Assembly (NCBI GenBank): GCA_949746255.1
Contig: CATKAP010000218.1
Coordinates: 1-64,000, forward strand
Source: an uncultured bacterium
GTDB taxonomy: Bacteria > Bacillota > Clostridia > Christensenellales > Borkfalkiaceae
Reading direction: 5' to 3'
DNA length: 64,000 nt
Below, in pieces: positions 48,401-56,922 of the stretch. The notes under the pieces are model-generated. The model ran no database searches and was not told the DNA's origin. It was given only the letters and a program-made list of their open reading frames with translations. Within the stretch, counting starts at the first letter, position 1, and every line of letters starts with the position of its first letter. The position numbers and the translations under genes are program-made.

Positions 48401-49510
48401 ATGGCTCATTTATTATTAAAAAACGTTAATAAAATATATCCTAACGGATGTCACGCCGTGCACGATTTAAATTTAGAGATAAATGGCGGAGAGTTTATTT
48501 GTATTGTCGGGGAATCCGGTTGCGGTAAATCTACCGTTTTGCGCCTGATAGCGGGGCAGGAAGATATCACTTCGGGAGAGTTTTATATAAACGGTAAACT
48601 CTCAAACCGAATGTCTCCCCGCGACAGAGGGATCGCGACTGGTTTTCAATCCTACGCGCTTTATCCTCATCTTACTGTATACGAAAATCTTGCGTTCGGT
48701 CTTAATCTGGAAGGTATTGACGAGGACGTTATAGAAAAAAAAGTTCATGAAACCGCCAAAGTTTTAGGGCTTACCGACTGTCTGGAAAAATTTCCGAGGT
48801 CGCTTTCGGACGGGCAGTGTCTGCGCGCGGCGGTAGGGCGCGCGCTTATAAGAAACGTTAAAGTTATTCTTATGGACGAGCCGTTATCCAACCTCGATTC
48901 GATAAAGCGCGCAGCTGCGCGTTCCGAAATTAAGAGTATACACCGTTCTTCGGGCGTTATTACAATTTATACTACGGACGACATAGCCGAAGCCGCAGCA
49001 TTGGCGGACAGAATAGTGGTTATGAAATCGGGCGGTTACGTTAAGCAGACAGGCGCGCCTTCGGAACTCTATTATTATCCGAAAAATCTTTTTGTCGCCG
49101 CAGCTACGGGTGAATTTTCTATGAATTTTATTCAAGGCGCGGTAGAGGGCGGCAAATTCAAAGCATGCGGTTTGGAGTTTCAACTTGAAAACATAGTGAA
49201 AAATTCCGTGGGTGCAGAGGGTAAAAAAGCGGTTTTGGCGTTCAGACCGGAAGCCGTAAAACTTAAAACGGAAGAGGAATGTTTCGCCGTAAAATGCAAA
49301 GCGGAATTTTCCGAGCTTTTGGGCGATGTAACTAAAGTCCATGCTACGGCGGGCGCGGACGTCGAAAAATTTAAAATAATATTAATAGTAGATTCGCGCG
49401 AAGCGCCGCAGGACGGCTCGGAATTTACCTTCAAAATACCGCGTAAGGCGGTGTATTTATTCGACGCGGAGACGGAAGAAGCAATGGAAAGCGAAGTGGT
49501 CCGTCAATGA
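48401..49510 (+). CDS. MsmK/UgpC-like sugar ABC ATPase with altered motifs, 369 aa
   Basis: The sequence follows multi-sugar ABC ATPases, with Walker A GESGCGKST (37-45), Q-loop GFQSYALYPHLTV and Walker B VILMDEPLSNLD. Key catalytic motifs differ: the signature LSGGQ is LSDGQC (134-139), and the H-loop TH is TTDD with Thr in place of His. The C-terminal ~130 residues form the regulatory OB domain. No permease or binding-protein gene is adjacent, so it may energise a distant transporter or be a low-activity regulator. It sits between KDG kinase and uronate isomerase. Confidence 0.85.
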   Translation: MAHLLLKNVNKIYPNGCHAVHDLNLEINGGEFICIVGESGCGKSTVLRLIAGQEDITSGEFYINGKLSNRMSPRDRGIATGFQSYALYPHLTVYENLAFGLNLEGIDEDVIEKKVHETAKVLGLTDCLEKFPRSLSDGQCLRAAVGRALIRNVKVILMDEPLSNLDSIKRAAARSEIKSIHRSSGVITIYTTDDIAEAAALADRIVVMKSGGYVKQTGAPSELYYYPKNLFVAAATGEFSMNFIQGAVEGGKFKACGLEFQLENIVKNSVGAEGKKAVLAFRPEAVKLKTEEECFAVKCKAEFSELLGDVTKVHATAGADVEKFKIILIVDSREAPQDGSEFTFKIPRKAVYLFDAETEEAMESEVVRQ

Positions 49511-49621
49511 AAATTTTTAATGATTTTTAGGCAGTAGCCGTATTAAATAACGGTTTGCCTACAGACGGAAAGGCCATTAAAAACAAGAAAAAGCAATATA
49601 CAAAACCGGAGTAACTTTATA

Positions 49622-51034
49622 ATGAAAGCTTTTATGGACGGAGATTTTCTCCTTGACACTTATACGGCTAAAAAGCTGTATCACGAACACGCCGAGCGTA
49701 TGCCGATAATAGATTATCACTGTCATTTGCCCGCGCGCGAAATTTATGAAGATAAAAAGTTCCGCAATCTTGCGGAAGCGTGGCTCGGCGCGGGAGACCG
49801 TTACGGCGACCACTACAAATGGCGCGCTTTACGTGCGCGCGGATACGAGGAAGAAAGCATTTCCGGTCCCGACGACGAGTATAAAAAGTTTTATCAGTTT
49901 GCGGAAAGCATGCCTTATTTCGTAGGCAATCCGCTTTATCATTGGTCGCACCTCGAAATGCGCCGTTACTTCGGTATAAACGAAATTATAAACGCCGAAA
50001 ACGCGCCTCGCATTTGGGAAAAAGCCAATAAAGTTCTTGAAACGCTTACCGCGCGGGAAATGATGTATAAATTCAACGTTAAAACGGTGTGCACTACCGA
50101 CGACCCCGCGGATTCGCTGGAATGGCATCAAAAAATGAACCGGGACAGTACGCTAAAAGTAAAGGTTAGACCCGCGTTCCGCCCCGATAAAGCAATCAAC
50201 GTGGAAATGAGTTGGTTTGCGGATTGGGTAAAACAACTTTCTTCAGTCGTAGGGAAACCGATAAACAGCCTTAACGATTTATGCAACGCGCTTGCCGAAA
50301 GAATTAAATTTTTCGACGAAATGGGTAGCAAACTTGCCGACCACGGTTTGGACGCGGTGCATTACGCGCCCGCAAGTTACGGAGAAGCTAACGCCGTGTT
50401 CCAAAAGGGTATGAACGGCGAGGAAATTTCCGATTCCGAACAGGATAAATATAAGGGATATTTGCTCTTGTTTTTGGCGAGAGAATACGCGAAGTTCGGA
50501 TGGGTTCAGCAGTACCATATAGGCGCGTTACGCAATAATTCCAAAAATATGATGTCGAAAATAGGTCCCGACACGGGGTTCGACGGCATAGACGATAAAA
50601 TTTATATGCAAAAGCTTTCCGCGCTTTTAGACGATATAGACGCGGACGGCGGGCTTCCGAAAACCATATTGTATTGCCTCAACCCTCGCGACAATTACGC
50701 GCTTACGGTTCTTGCCGGATGTTTCCAGAAAGAAGGGGTGAAAGGCAGGGTTCAGGTGGGCACCGCATGGTGGTTCCTTGATCAATTGGACGGAATGAAG
50801 CAGAATATGGAAACTTTGATGCAGGTGGGGCTTATCGCGCAATCGGTAGGCATGTTGACGGACAGCCGTTCTTTCCTTGCTTATCCCCGTCACGAATATT
50901 ACAGAAGGCTTTTATGTAAATTGCTGGGCGATCTGGTGGAAAACGGACAGTATCCCGAAGAAGAGCTTCCCCGTCTCGGCAAAATAGTGGAAGATATCTG
51001 CTATAACAACGCCGCCGAATATTTTGATTTTTAA
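49622..51034 (+). CDS. uxaC: uronate isomerase, 470 aa
   Basis: Isomerises D-glucuronate to fructuronate and D-galacturonate to tagaturonate, the first step in hexuronate use. The metal-binding amidohydrolase-like motif IIDYHCHLPAREIY is near the N-terminus, with the family-specific GDHYKWRALRARG and CTTDDPAD following. The length and C-terminal region are typical. A CCGGAG ribosome binding site precedes the ATG. Together with the aldolase and KDG kinase it covers the ends of the pathway; the reductase and dehydratase must lie elsewhere. Confidence 0.95.
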   Translation: MKAFMDGDFLLDTYTAKKLYHEHAERMPIIDYHCHLPAREIYEDKKFRNLAEAWLGAGDRYGDHYKWRALRARGYEEESISGPDDEYKKFYQFAESMPYFVGNPLYHWSHLEMRRYFGINEIINAENAPRIWEKANKVLETLTAREMMYKFNVKTVCTTDDPADSLEWHQKMNRDSTLKVKVRPAFRPDKAINVEMSWFADWVKQLSSVVGKPINSLNDLCNALAERIKFFDEMGSKLADHGLDAVHYAPASYGEANAVFQKGMNGEEISDSEQDKYKGYLLLFLAREYAKFGWVQQYHIGALRNNSKNMMSKIGPDTGFDGIDDKIYMQKLSALLDDIDADGGLPKTILYCLNPRDNYALTVLAGCFQKEGVKGRVQVGTAWWFLDQLDGMKQNMETLMQVGLIAQSVGMLTDSRSFLAYPRHEYYRRLLCKLLGDLVENGQYPEEELPRLGKIVEDICYNNAAEYFDF

Positions 51035-51124
51035 TTTGGTCTTTATTTAAAGGCGCGGAATTAATTCCGCGCCTTTAATAATTAAAAAAGTTAAAATTGC
51101 AATATAACAGTAGCGTTTTTGCAA

Positions 51125-51153
51125 TTTACATACGGCAATTCGGGTGTTATAAT
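51125..51153 (+). promoter_or_regulatory. promoter of the second permuted GH3 operon
   Basis: TTTACA (51125-51130) and TATAAT (51148-51153) with a 17-nt spacer. Confidence 0.8.
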
Positions 51154-51197
51154 AAACGTGTGTTATAAGAGCACATGTTTTGTGCGAAAATAAAACT

Positions 51198-51246
51198 ACA
51201 AGGGGACGTCCCCTTGTTTCCGTTCATTTGTATGAACGGAAACAAG
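51198..51246. repeat. two overlapping palindromes
   Basis: A perfect 20-bp palindrome (51198-51217, core GGGGACGTCCCC) shares four to five bases with a second hairpin (15-bp stem, 51213-51227 with 51232-51246). The two structures would compete, so this could be a termination switch or a dispersed repeat element. Confidence 0.75.
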
Positions 51247-51351
51247 AAAACGTTAATAGTTACGGCAAAAACTTTTACGCACGGCAAAATTTAACGGTCG
51301 AACCGTAAATTTGTTTTGAGTAAAGGGAAAAATTAAAAAAGGAGAAAGAAA

Positions 51352-54300
51352 ATGTTTAAAAAAGCACTTTGGCAGGGATTAACGTTTATTTGCGCGTTTT
51401 TTCTTGCCATATCCATCATTGCGTCGAATGTGCTGGAAGCCAACCGCAGCGCGGTAGACGGCTTCTTCAATTCGGTCAGTGAAGAATTGGTTTCCGACGA
51501 AGGGGAAACTTATTCCACATTCAAACCGGACAAAAAGTATTTGAACGACGACGGCACGGGCAACGCGAGGGCGCTTATCAAAGACGCGATAGACCTCGGT
51601 CGCAGACACGAAACGGAGGGGGCCGTACTTCTTAAAAACAACGGCGCGCTTCCTCTTGCAAAGGGAAGCAACGTAACCCTTCTCGGCGCGCGCAGTCACA
51701 GAACGATTATAAATTCGGGCATGGGACAAAAATCGCAGGGTAACTACATAACGCTCGAACAGGCGCTTTCCGCAACCAAAACAGATTTTGCAAATACAAA
51801 AATCGATAAAAAAGAAGCGGTAAACGACTTTGAATTTGCCGAACTTAAACTGAACGGAGACGGCGCGGCGGCAGGCGCGGGCTACACGCTCAATCCCACT
51901 ACAATAGCCGCATACGAAACCGTAAGCGGAACTATGGCGTTGCAACCCTCCGCAAATAAGGTTTATAAAGTGGGCGAGCCTTCGTTGGACGAACTTACCG
52001 CGGCGCAAAGCGGATTTGTGTCGAGTTTCGCTCAGTACAAAGACGCCGCTATCGTGGTGATAGGCAGAGGCGCGGGCGAAAGCAACGACTATTGGGAGGG
52101 CGGACTCAACGCCGACGAAAAGACGGATACCATTACTGAACCTCTTCAGCTTACTCCAAACGAGCTTGAAATAATAGAGCTTGCAAAGGCAAACTTCAAC
52201 AAGGTAATAGTGCTCGTTAACACCAACTCGGCAATAGAGATAGGCGACCTTAAAAACGACGATAAAATAAGCGCTATTCTTTGGATAGGTCACCCCGGCA
52301 ATTACGGACTTTTGGGCGTAGCCGATATACTTTGCGGAAACGTGAGTCCTTCGGGCGGATTATACGATATTTACGCGACCAACAATCTTTCCGCTCCCGC
52401 AATGATGAATATGGGTGATTTCACTTGGTCTAACATTGTTATGGACGGAAAAACGGCTAAGTGGGAGGACGGCTCTCTCGCAAGAAGTAAATCCACGAAA
52501 TACGTAATGGAAGCGGAAGGTCTTTATACCGGCTACCGTTACTATGAAACAAGATATTTCGATACCGTTTACAATCAAGGCAACGCTAAATCCACAAAAG
52601 GAACTTATGCTTCCAAGAGCGGCTGGAACTATGCGGAAGAAGTTGCTTACGGCTTCGGTTACGGGCTTTCCTATTCTCAGTTCGATTTCGAAATTTTAGG
52701 CGAACCCAAAATTACGGTTTCCGCGCATGAAATTTACGCGGACGTAACCGTTAAAGTTACGAATAAAGGAAGCGTTGACGCGAAAACGAGCGTTCAGTTG
52801 TATATGCAGGCTCCCTACACCGATTACGATAAACAACATAAGGTTGAAAAATCAGCCATACAGCTTGTAGGCTTCGACAAAACGGGATTGCTTACAAAGA
52901 ACGGCGGTACCGAAACGGTTACCGTAAACGTGGATTTACAGAATTTGGCAAGCTACGACAATACTTGGGATAACGGCGACGGAACAAAGGGCACTTATAT
53001 TCTGGAGAATGGCGCGTATTACTTCGCAATAGGCAACGGCGCGCACGACGCTTTAAACAACGTGCTTGCTTTGCAGGGTAAAGGCGTTTCCGACGGTATG
53101 GATTATTCGGGAAAAGCCGCGCTCGCAAAAGAATGGAATTACAAGTACGCGGGCAAGGGCGATATAGACTATACCACCTTCGGCGTTTCCAAAAACAACC
53201 AAAAAATCAGCAACCAGATAGATTATATAGACTGGAACAATTTCGGCGGAACAAAAATAACCTATCTTTCCAGAAGCGATTGGGACGGAACTTATCCCGT
53301 TAAACACACCTCTCTCGCCGCTCCAGACGACATGAAACCTTTGCTTAACGGTAAAATAGCGGCTTCCTCGGACGGTAAAACCTATTACACTATAAAAACG
53401 GACGACGACGTTTCGGGAATTAAATGGAACAGTACGGAAACGGCTTATAAATTCTACCAGATGGTGCTTTCCGATTGGGACGATTACCGCTGGAACGACC
53501 TTTTAAATCAGATCAATCTAGAAGAAGCTACGGCTTTCGCTTCCAACGCGGGCCCCAACTTCCTTGCTTTGGGCGGTATAGATTTCATAGCTTTGACCGC
53601 CGCTACAGACAACGCCGGCAACGGTATTGTGTTCGATCTTAAAGCTACTAAGGACCCTAAGGCTCCCTGGTCTGTTCTTGAAGGCGAGGACAGCAACTGG
53701 AACGGTCAGGTATTCGGTTGCGCTCCGCTTGTGGCGGCGTCGTTCAACGACGAGTTTATGTATGAAATAGGTAATTTTGTAGGCAACGAAGCTTTGTTTG
53801 TAGGGCTTCCCATAGTTTGGGGCGTAGGACTTAATACTCACCGTCACGCATACAACGGAAGAAACGGCGAGTACTATTCCGAAGACCCCGTGCTTTCAGG
53901 CGTGTGCGCAATGGAATTTGCCGTAGCTGCGCGCAATAAGGGACTTATTTCGGCTCCCAAACACTTCGTATTCAACGATCAGGAAACAAACCGTAACGGC
54001 GTTGCCCCCTTCATGACAGAACAGCGCGCAAGAGAAATAGAGCTTCGCGCATATCAAATCGGCGTGGAAGCGGTTAAATATGACGGCGAAGGAATGATAG
54101 GTCTTATGACTTCGTTCTCCAAAGTAGGTCCTGTGGAAGTTACCAACAGCTGGGGAATGATGACGGGAATACTTCAAAAGGAGTGGGGCTTCAACGGCTA
54201 TGCCGTTACCGATATAAGCGACGATAAAGACCTTTATACGGGTATGGTTTACGCCGGTTGCACAGGCTATGACCTTCGTTTCGGCAACCCGACGAGCACG

Positions 54301-54597
54301 GAAGATTTTGCAAGCAAGATAGGCGCTCAGGCGGACGGTATAACGCTTTCTCCCGACATGTTCGCCAAGGACGCGACGATGCAGAATATTATCAAGACCT
54401 CTATAAAGAGAACGCTTTGGTCTTTCGGACAGTCCAATCTTATGAACCGTTACAATGCGTCCACTCATAAGGAATGGCGTATGACTCCCTGGAGAGCTAT
54501 GTATATTGCCGGTATAACCGTTACTGCGGTGCTTTCGGCGGGATGCGCGGCAATGTACGTTGTTTCCGTATTAAAGGGAAAGAAGGAGGTAGTATAA
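51352..54597 (+). CDS. circularly permuted GH3 family protein, membrane anchored, 1081 aa
   Basis: Same reversed GH3 order as the protein at 28958-31915: N-terminal membrane helix (~6-27), GH3 C-terminal domain (VLLKNNGALPLAKG near 90), Fn3-like domain (~455-540), then the TIM-barrel domain (~700-1020). The helix after 1045 anchors the C-terminus. The catalytic motif reads KHFVFNDQETNRNG, and nucleophile D954 is in AVTDISD, closer to canonical than in the paralogue. It should act outside the cell on beta-glucosides or xylosides. The four-helix protein gene starts right at its stop. Confidence 0.88.
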   Translation: MFKKALWQGLTFICAFFLAISIIASNVLEANRSAVDGFFNSVSEELVSDEGETYSTFKPDKKYLNDDGTGNARALIKDAIDLGRRHETEGAVLLKNNGALPLAKGSNVTLLGARSHRTIINSGMGQKSQGNYITLEQALSATKTDFANTKIDKKEAVNDFEFAELKLNGDGAAAGAGYTLNPTTIAAYETVSGTMALQPSANKVYKVGEPSLDELTAAQSGFVSSFAQYKDAAIVVIGRGAGESNDYWEGGLNADEKTDTITEPLQLTPNELEIIELAKANFNKVIVLVNTNSAIEIGDLKNDDKISAILWIGHPGNYGLLGVADILCGNVSPSGGLYDIYATNNLSAPAMMNMGDFTWSNIVMDGKTAKWEDGSLARSKSTKYVMEAEGLYTGYRYYETRYFDTVYNQGNAKSTKGTYASKSGWNYAEEVAYGFGYGLSYSQFDFEILGEPKITVSAHEIYADVTVKVTNKGSVDAKTSVQLYMQAPYTDYDKQHKVEKSAIQLVGFDKTGLLTKNGGTETVTVNVDLQNLASYDNTWDNGDGTKGTYILENGAYYFAIGNGAHDALNNVLALQGKGVSDGMDYSGKAALAKEWNYKYAGKGDIDYTTFGVSKNNQKISNQIDYIDWNNFGGTKITYLSRSDWDGTYPVKHTSLAAPDDMKPLLNGKIAASSDGKTYYTIKTDDDVSGIKWNSTETAYKFYQMVLSDWDDYRWNDLLNQINLEEATAFASNAGPNFLALGGIDFIALTAATDNAGNGIVFDLKATKDPKAPWSVLEGEDSNWNGQVFGCAPLVAASFNDEFMYEIGNFVGNEALFVGLPIVWGVGLNTHRHAYNGRNGEYYSEDPVLSGVCAMEFAVAARNKGLISAPKHFVFNDQETNRNGVAPFMTEQRAREIELRAYQIGVEAVKYDGEGMIGLMTSFSKVGPVEVTNSWGMMTGILQKEWGFNGYAVTDISDDKDLYTGMVYAGCTGYDLRFGNPTSTEDFASKIGAQADGITLSPDMFAKDATMQNIIKTSIKRTLWSFGQSNLMNRYNASTHKEWRMTPWRAMYIAGITVTAVLSAGCAAMYVVSVLKGKKEVV

Positions 54598-55041
54598 ATG
54601 AAAGAATTTATTAAAAAGACGGGCTTGGCTTTCTGGTTCGGTTCTGCGGCGGCATTATTGGCTTTGATAGGCGCTTGCATATTTATATCGACTAATTCGA
54701 CGGCGGGCTACTCTATAATAGGCGGAAACGGAGCTATTGCGGCGGCCTTCATAGCGGCGGTTCTTTTCGCGGCGGGAGCTTATCTTACGGTTAAATTCGG
54801 TTCGCAACATTATTTTACTGCGGCGGCAAAGCTTGCGGCTTTGGTTCTCATATGCGTGGCTCTCGGCGTAATGTTGAACGACAGAGTCGGTTTGGTTGCG
54901 GATTTATTTACATGGGATAGTCATAACGCGTTAGGCTGGAGCGTTTTCGATACTTCGGTTGCCGCTATGGTGTTCATGTTGCTTTCCGCGGTTGCGGTAA
55001 TAATAAGCGCGTTTTTCGGCGATAAAAAAACGACGGCTTAA
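54598..55041 (+). CDS. four-helix membrane protein partnered with permuted GH3, 147 aa
   Basis: Four hydrophobic helices with a short charged N-terminus and a C-terminal GDKKTT tail. The ATG immediately follows the GH3 stop codon, with GGAGG overlapping the end of that gene. In topology and gene order it parallels the 31905-32330 protein, giving two independent GH3/four-helix pairs in this window. A partner role for the anchored glycosidase is inferred. No family recognised. Confidence 0.8.
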   Translation: MKEFIKKTGLAFWFGSAAALLALIGACIFISTNSTAGYSIIGGNGAIAAAFIAAVLFAAGAYLTVKFGSQHYFTAAAKLAALVLICVALGVMLNDRVGLVADLFTWDSHNALGWSVFDTSVAAMVFMLLSAVAVIISAFFGDKKTTA

Positions 55042-55080
55042 ATAGTTAAGTATACACTGAAATCTTTTTACCTTCTGAAT

Positions 55081-55120
55081 AGCGGACGCGCCGTAAGGCG
55101 CGTCCGCTTTCTCTGTTTTA
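55081..55120 (+). terminator. terminator of the second permuted GH3 operon
   Basis: AGCGGACGCGCC (55081-55092) pairs with GGCGCGTCCGCT (55097-55108) across a 4-nt loop, followed by TTCTCTGTTTT. Confidence 0.9.
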
Positions 55121-55161
55121 TTAAAAGCAACTCAAAAGTTACTTTTTGCAATTTTTATTTA

Positions 55162-55190
55162 TTGATTAAATAACGGTAAAGGCGTATAAT
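55162..55190 (+). promoter_or_regulatory. promoter of the XRE/Gly-repeat gene
   Basis: TTGATT (55162-55167) and TATAAT (55185-55190) with a 17-nt spacer; AAGGAGG precedes the ATG at 55218. Confidence 0.75.
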
Positions 55191-55217
55191 TATTTGTGAT
55201 CAACAAGGAGGCGGCAT

Positions 55218-56066
55218 ATGACCACGGGTGAAAAAATAGCGAAATGCAGAAAGGAAAAGGGGTTTACGCAAACGGAACTCGCGTCGGAACTCGGCGTTAC
55301 CCGGCAGGCGGTTTCCCGTTGGGAAAGCGATTTGACTTTCCCGGAAACGGCGCAGCTTTTAAACATGAGTAAACTTTTCGGTTGCAGTGTGGACTGGCTG
55401 TTGAAGTACGGCGAGGCAAGCCGTGAAAGGGCGGAAGAGAGCGGCTCGGTAAATATAGCCGAACGCATGAAAAGTTGGCATTTCGAATATAAAAGTAAAA
55501 AGTGCATTGGTAGTTTGCCTCTGGTTCACGTTAATATAGGATTGGGCAGAACGGCAAAGGGCTTTTTTGCCGTGGGTATTAAATCTGTCGGGATATTTTC
55601 TGTAGGAATATTTTCACTCGGAATCTTTGCGTTCGGAGTTTTTGCCTTGGGGCTTTTGGCTATGGGCTCGGTAGGTTTGGGATTACTGCTTGGAATGGGC
55701 GCTTTAGCTTTAGGCGCGTTCGCAGTAGGCGGAATTGCCGTGGGATTTATAGCGTGCGGCGGGGTTGCTATAGGTATGTTTGCTTTCGGCGGCTGTGCGG
55801 TAGGCGGTTACGCTTTCGGCGGATATGCTTACGGTTCATATGTCGCTATTGGCGATGTTGCCCGCGGAGGAATCGCGTTAGGCGGACAATCGGCCGAAGG
55901 AAGCGTATATTCTTCAATAATTTCTGATTTTAACGAAAACTACGAAGTAATTTGCTTGAAGTTCGATTCTTTGCCGGAAATTTTTTCTGTTTTTAATAAT
56001 TGGTGTAAAAGTTTATTCGAGGAAATTTTAAAAGGCAATATAACGCTCGGGAACATAAAAATTTAA
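55218..56066 (+). CDS. XRE helix-turn-helix protein with Gly-rich pentad repeats, 282 aa
   Basis: Residues 1-60 form an XRE DNA-binding domain (KIAKCRKEKGFTQTELASEL, VTRQAVSRWESDLTFP). Residues ~117-225 are about 20 repeats of five residues with Gly at the same place in each unit (GIFSV, GIFSL, GIFAF, GVFAL and so on), highly hydrophobic and probably in or near the membrane. The last ~50 residues are soluble. The mix suggests a membrane-tethered or envelope-sensing regulator. The start has a near-perfect ribosome binding site. Related XRE-Gly-repeat proteins are known in Clostridia, function unknown. Confidence 0.85.
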   Translation: MTTGEKIAKCRKEKGFTQTELASELGVTRQAVSRWESDLTFPETAQLLNMSKLFGCSVDWLLKYGEASRERAEESGSVNIAERMKSWHFEYKSKKCIGSLPLVHVNIGLGRTAKGFFAVGIKSVGIFSVGIFSLGIFAFGVFALGLLAMGSVGLGLLLGMGALALGAFAVGGIAVGFIACGGVAIGMFAFGGCAVGGYAFGGYAYGSYVAIGDVARGGIALGGQSAEGSVYSSIISDFNENYEVICLKFDSLPEIFSVFNNWCKSLFEEILKGNITLGNIKI

Positions 56067-56105
56067 AAAAATATTAATAATTTTAAAAATACATAGTAAA
56101 AACGC

Positions 56106-56136
56106 TTGCTTGTTACGTTACGTAATACGCTATATT
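56106..56136 (+). promoter_or_regulatory. MerR-type promoter with 19-nt spacer
   Basis: TTGCTT (56106-56111) and TATATT (56131-56136) are separated by 19 nt containing the palindrome TTACGTAA. MerR regulators act on promoters with this long spacer, so it is probably autoregulated. Confidence 0.75.
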
Positions 56137-56156
56137 GGAACATGAAGGAGGTAAGT

Positions 56157-56870
56157 ATGTCATATTCTACGGGAGAAATAGCCGAACTTTGCGGCATAAC
56201 CGTGCGTACCGTACAGTTTTACGACAAGGAAGGTTTGCTTAAACCCGAAACGCTTTCCGAAGGAGGCAGACGGCTTTACGGCGAAAACGAACTTAAATCC
56301 ATGCAGATTATTTGCATGTATAAAAGTTTGGGGCTCAGTCTTTTGGAAATAAAGGACGTTTTAAGCGGCGGCGACGGGCTTGCGATAATATCGGACGTGC
56401 TTGACGATAAAGAAAATTCCGCATTGCACGAAATAGAGAGCGCTAAAGAGCGTCTGGAATGTATACGGGCGGTAAAACGCCATTTCGCCGAGAGAAGCGC
56501 GATTTCTCCGAAAATGTTTTTTGATGTACAAAAAGTTATGAAAGGTCAGCAAAAACTTAAATTGGTTTATGCGATAATGATTGTATTGACAGTACTGTCG
56601 TTCATCGCGGGAACCGCGTTTATCGTGTTGTGGGCGGTTTGGGGCATGTGGTTACCGCTTGCGGTAGGTATGCCTTGCGTTATCGCGGCAATGGTAGCCT
56701 TGACGGTGATTTATTTCAAGAACACGGCGTATATATGTCGGGAATGCTGTAAAAAATTCAAACCTAAGTTCCTTGAAATGTTTTTTGCGCCGCATACGCC
56801 AAAAACGCGCAAATTGAAATGTCCGTATTGCGGTTGTAAAAAATATCATACCGAAACGTATTGTGATTGA
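56157..56870 (+). CDS. MerR family regulator with membrane helices and zinc ribbon, 237 aa
   Basis: Residues 1-70 are the MerR winged helix-turn-helix (GEIAELCGITVRTVQFYDKE, GGRRLYGENELKSM). Residues ~75-130 are the dimerisation helix region. Two membrane helices (~137-160 and ~165-187) follow. The C-terminus has a zinc-ribbon-like pattern: CRECC at ~194 and CPYCGCKK at ~222. Anchoring a MerR protein to the membrane is unusual and suggests sensing of envelope stress. The ATG at 56157 follows AAGGAGG; a longer frame upstream is not conserved. Confidence 0.88.
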   Translation: MSYSTGEIAELCGITVRTVQFYDKEGLLKPETLSEGGRRLYGENELKSMQIICMYKSLGLSLLEIKDVLSGGDGLAIISDVLDDKENSALHEIESAKERLECIRAVKRHFAERSAISPKMFFDVQKVMKGQQKLKLVYAIMIVLTVLSFIAGTAFIVLWAVWGMWLPLAVGMPCVIAAMVALTVIYFKNTAYICRECCKKFKPKFLEMFFAPHTPKTRKLKCPYCGCKKYHTETYCD

Positions 56871-56879
56871 AAATTTTAA

Positions 56880-56914
56880 AAATCCCCGCAGACGTTTAGT
56901 CTGCGGGGATTTAT
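56880..56914. terminator. bidirectional terminator between MerR and the lipoprotein gene
   Basis: AAATCCCCGCAGAC (56880-56893) pairs with GTCTGCGGGGATTT (56899-56912), with A/T runs on each side. Confidence 0.9.
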
Positions 56915-56922
56915 TGGTTCAT

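Larger units (their letters stand above)
51035..51351 (+). other. long leader with promoter and two palindromes before the second permuted GH3
   Basis: No gene. After a short hairpin (GGCGCGGAATT/AATTCCGCGCC near 51051-51077) lies the promoter at 51125-51153. About 190 nt of leader follow, with two strong inverted repeats at 51198-51246, before the AAGGAGAAAG site at the GH3 start. Confidence 0.7.
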
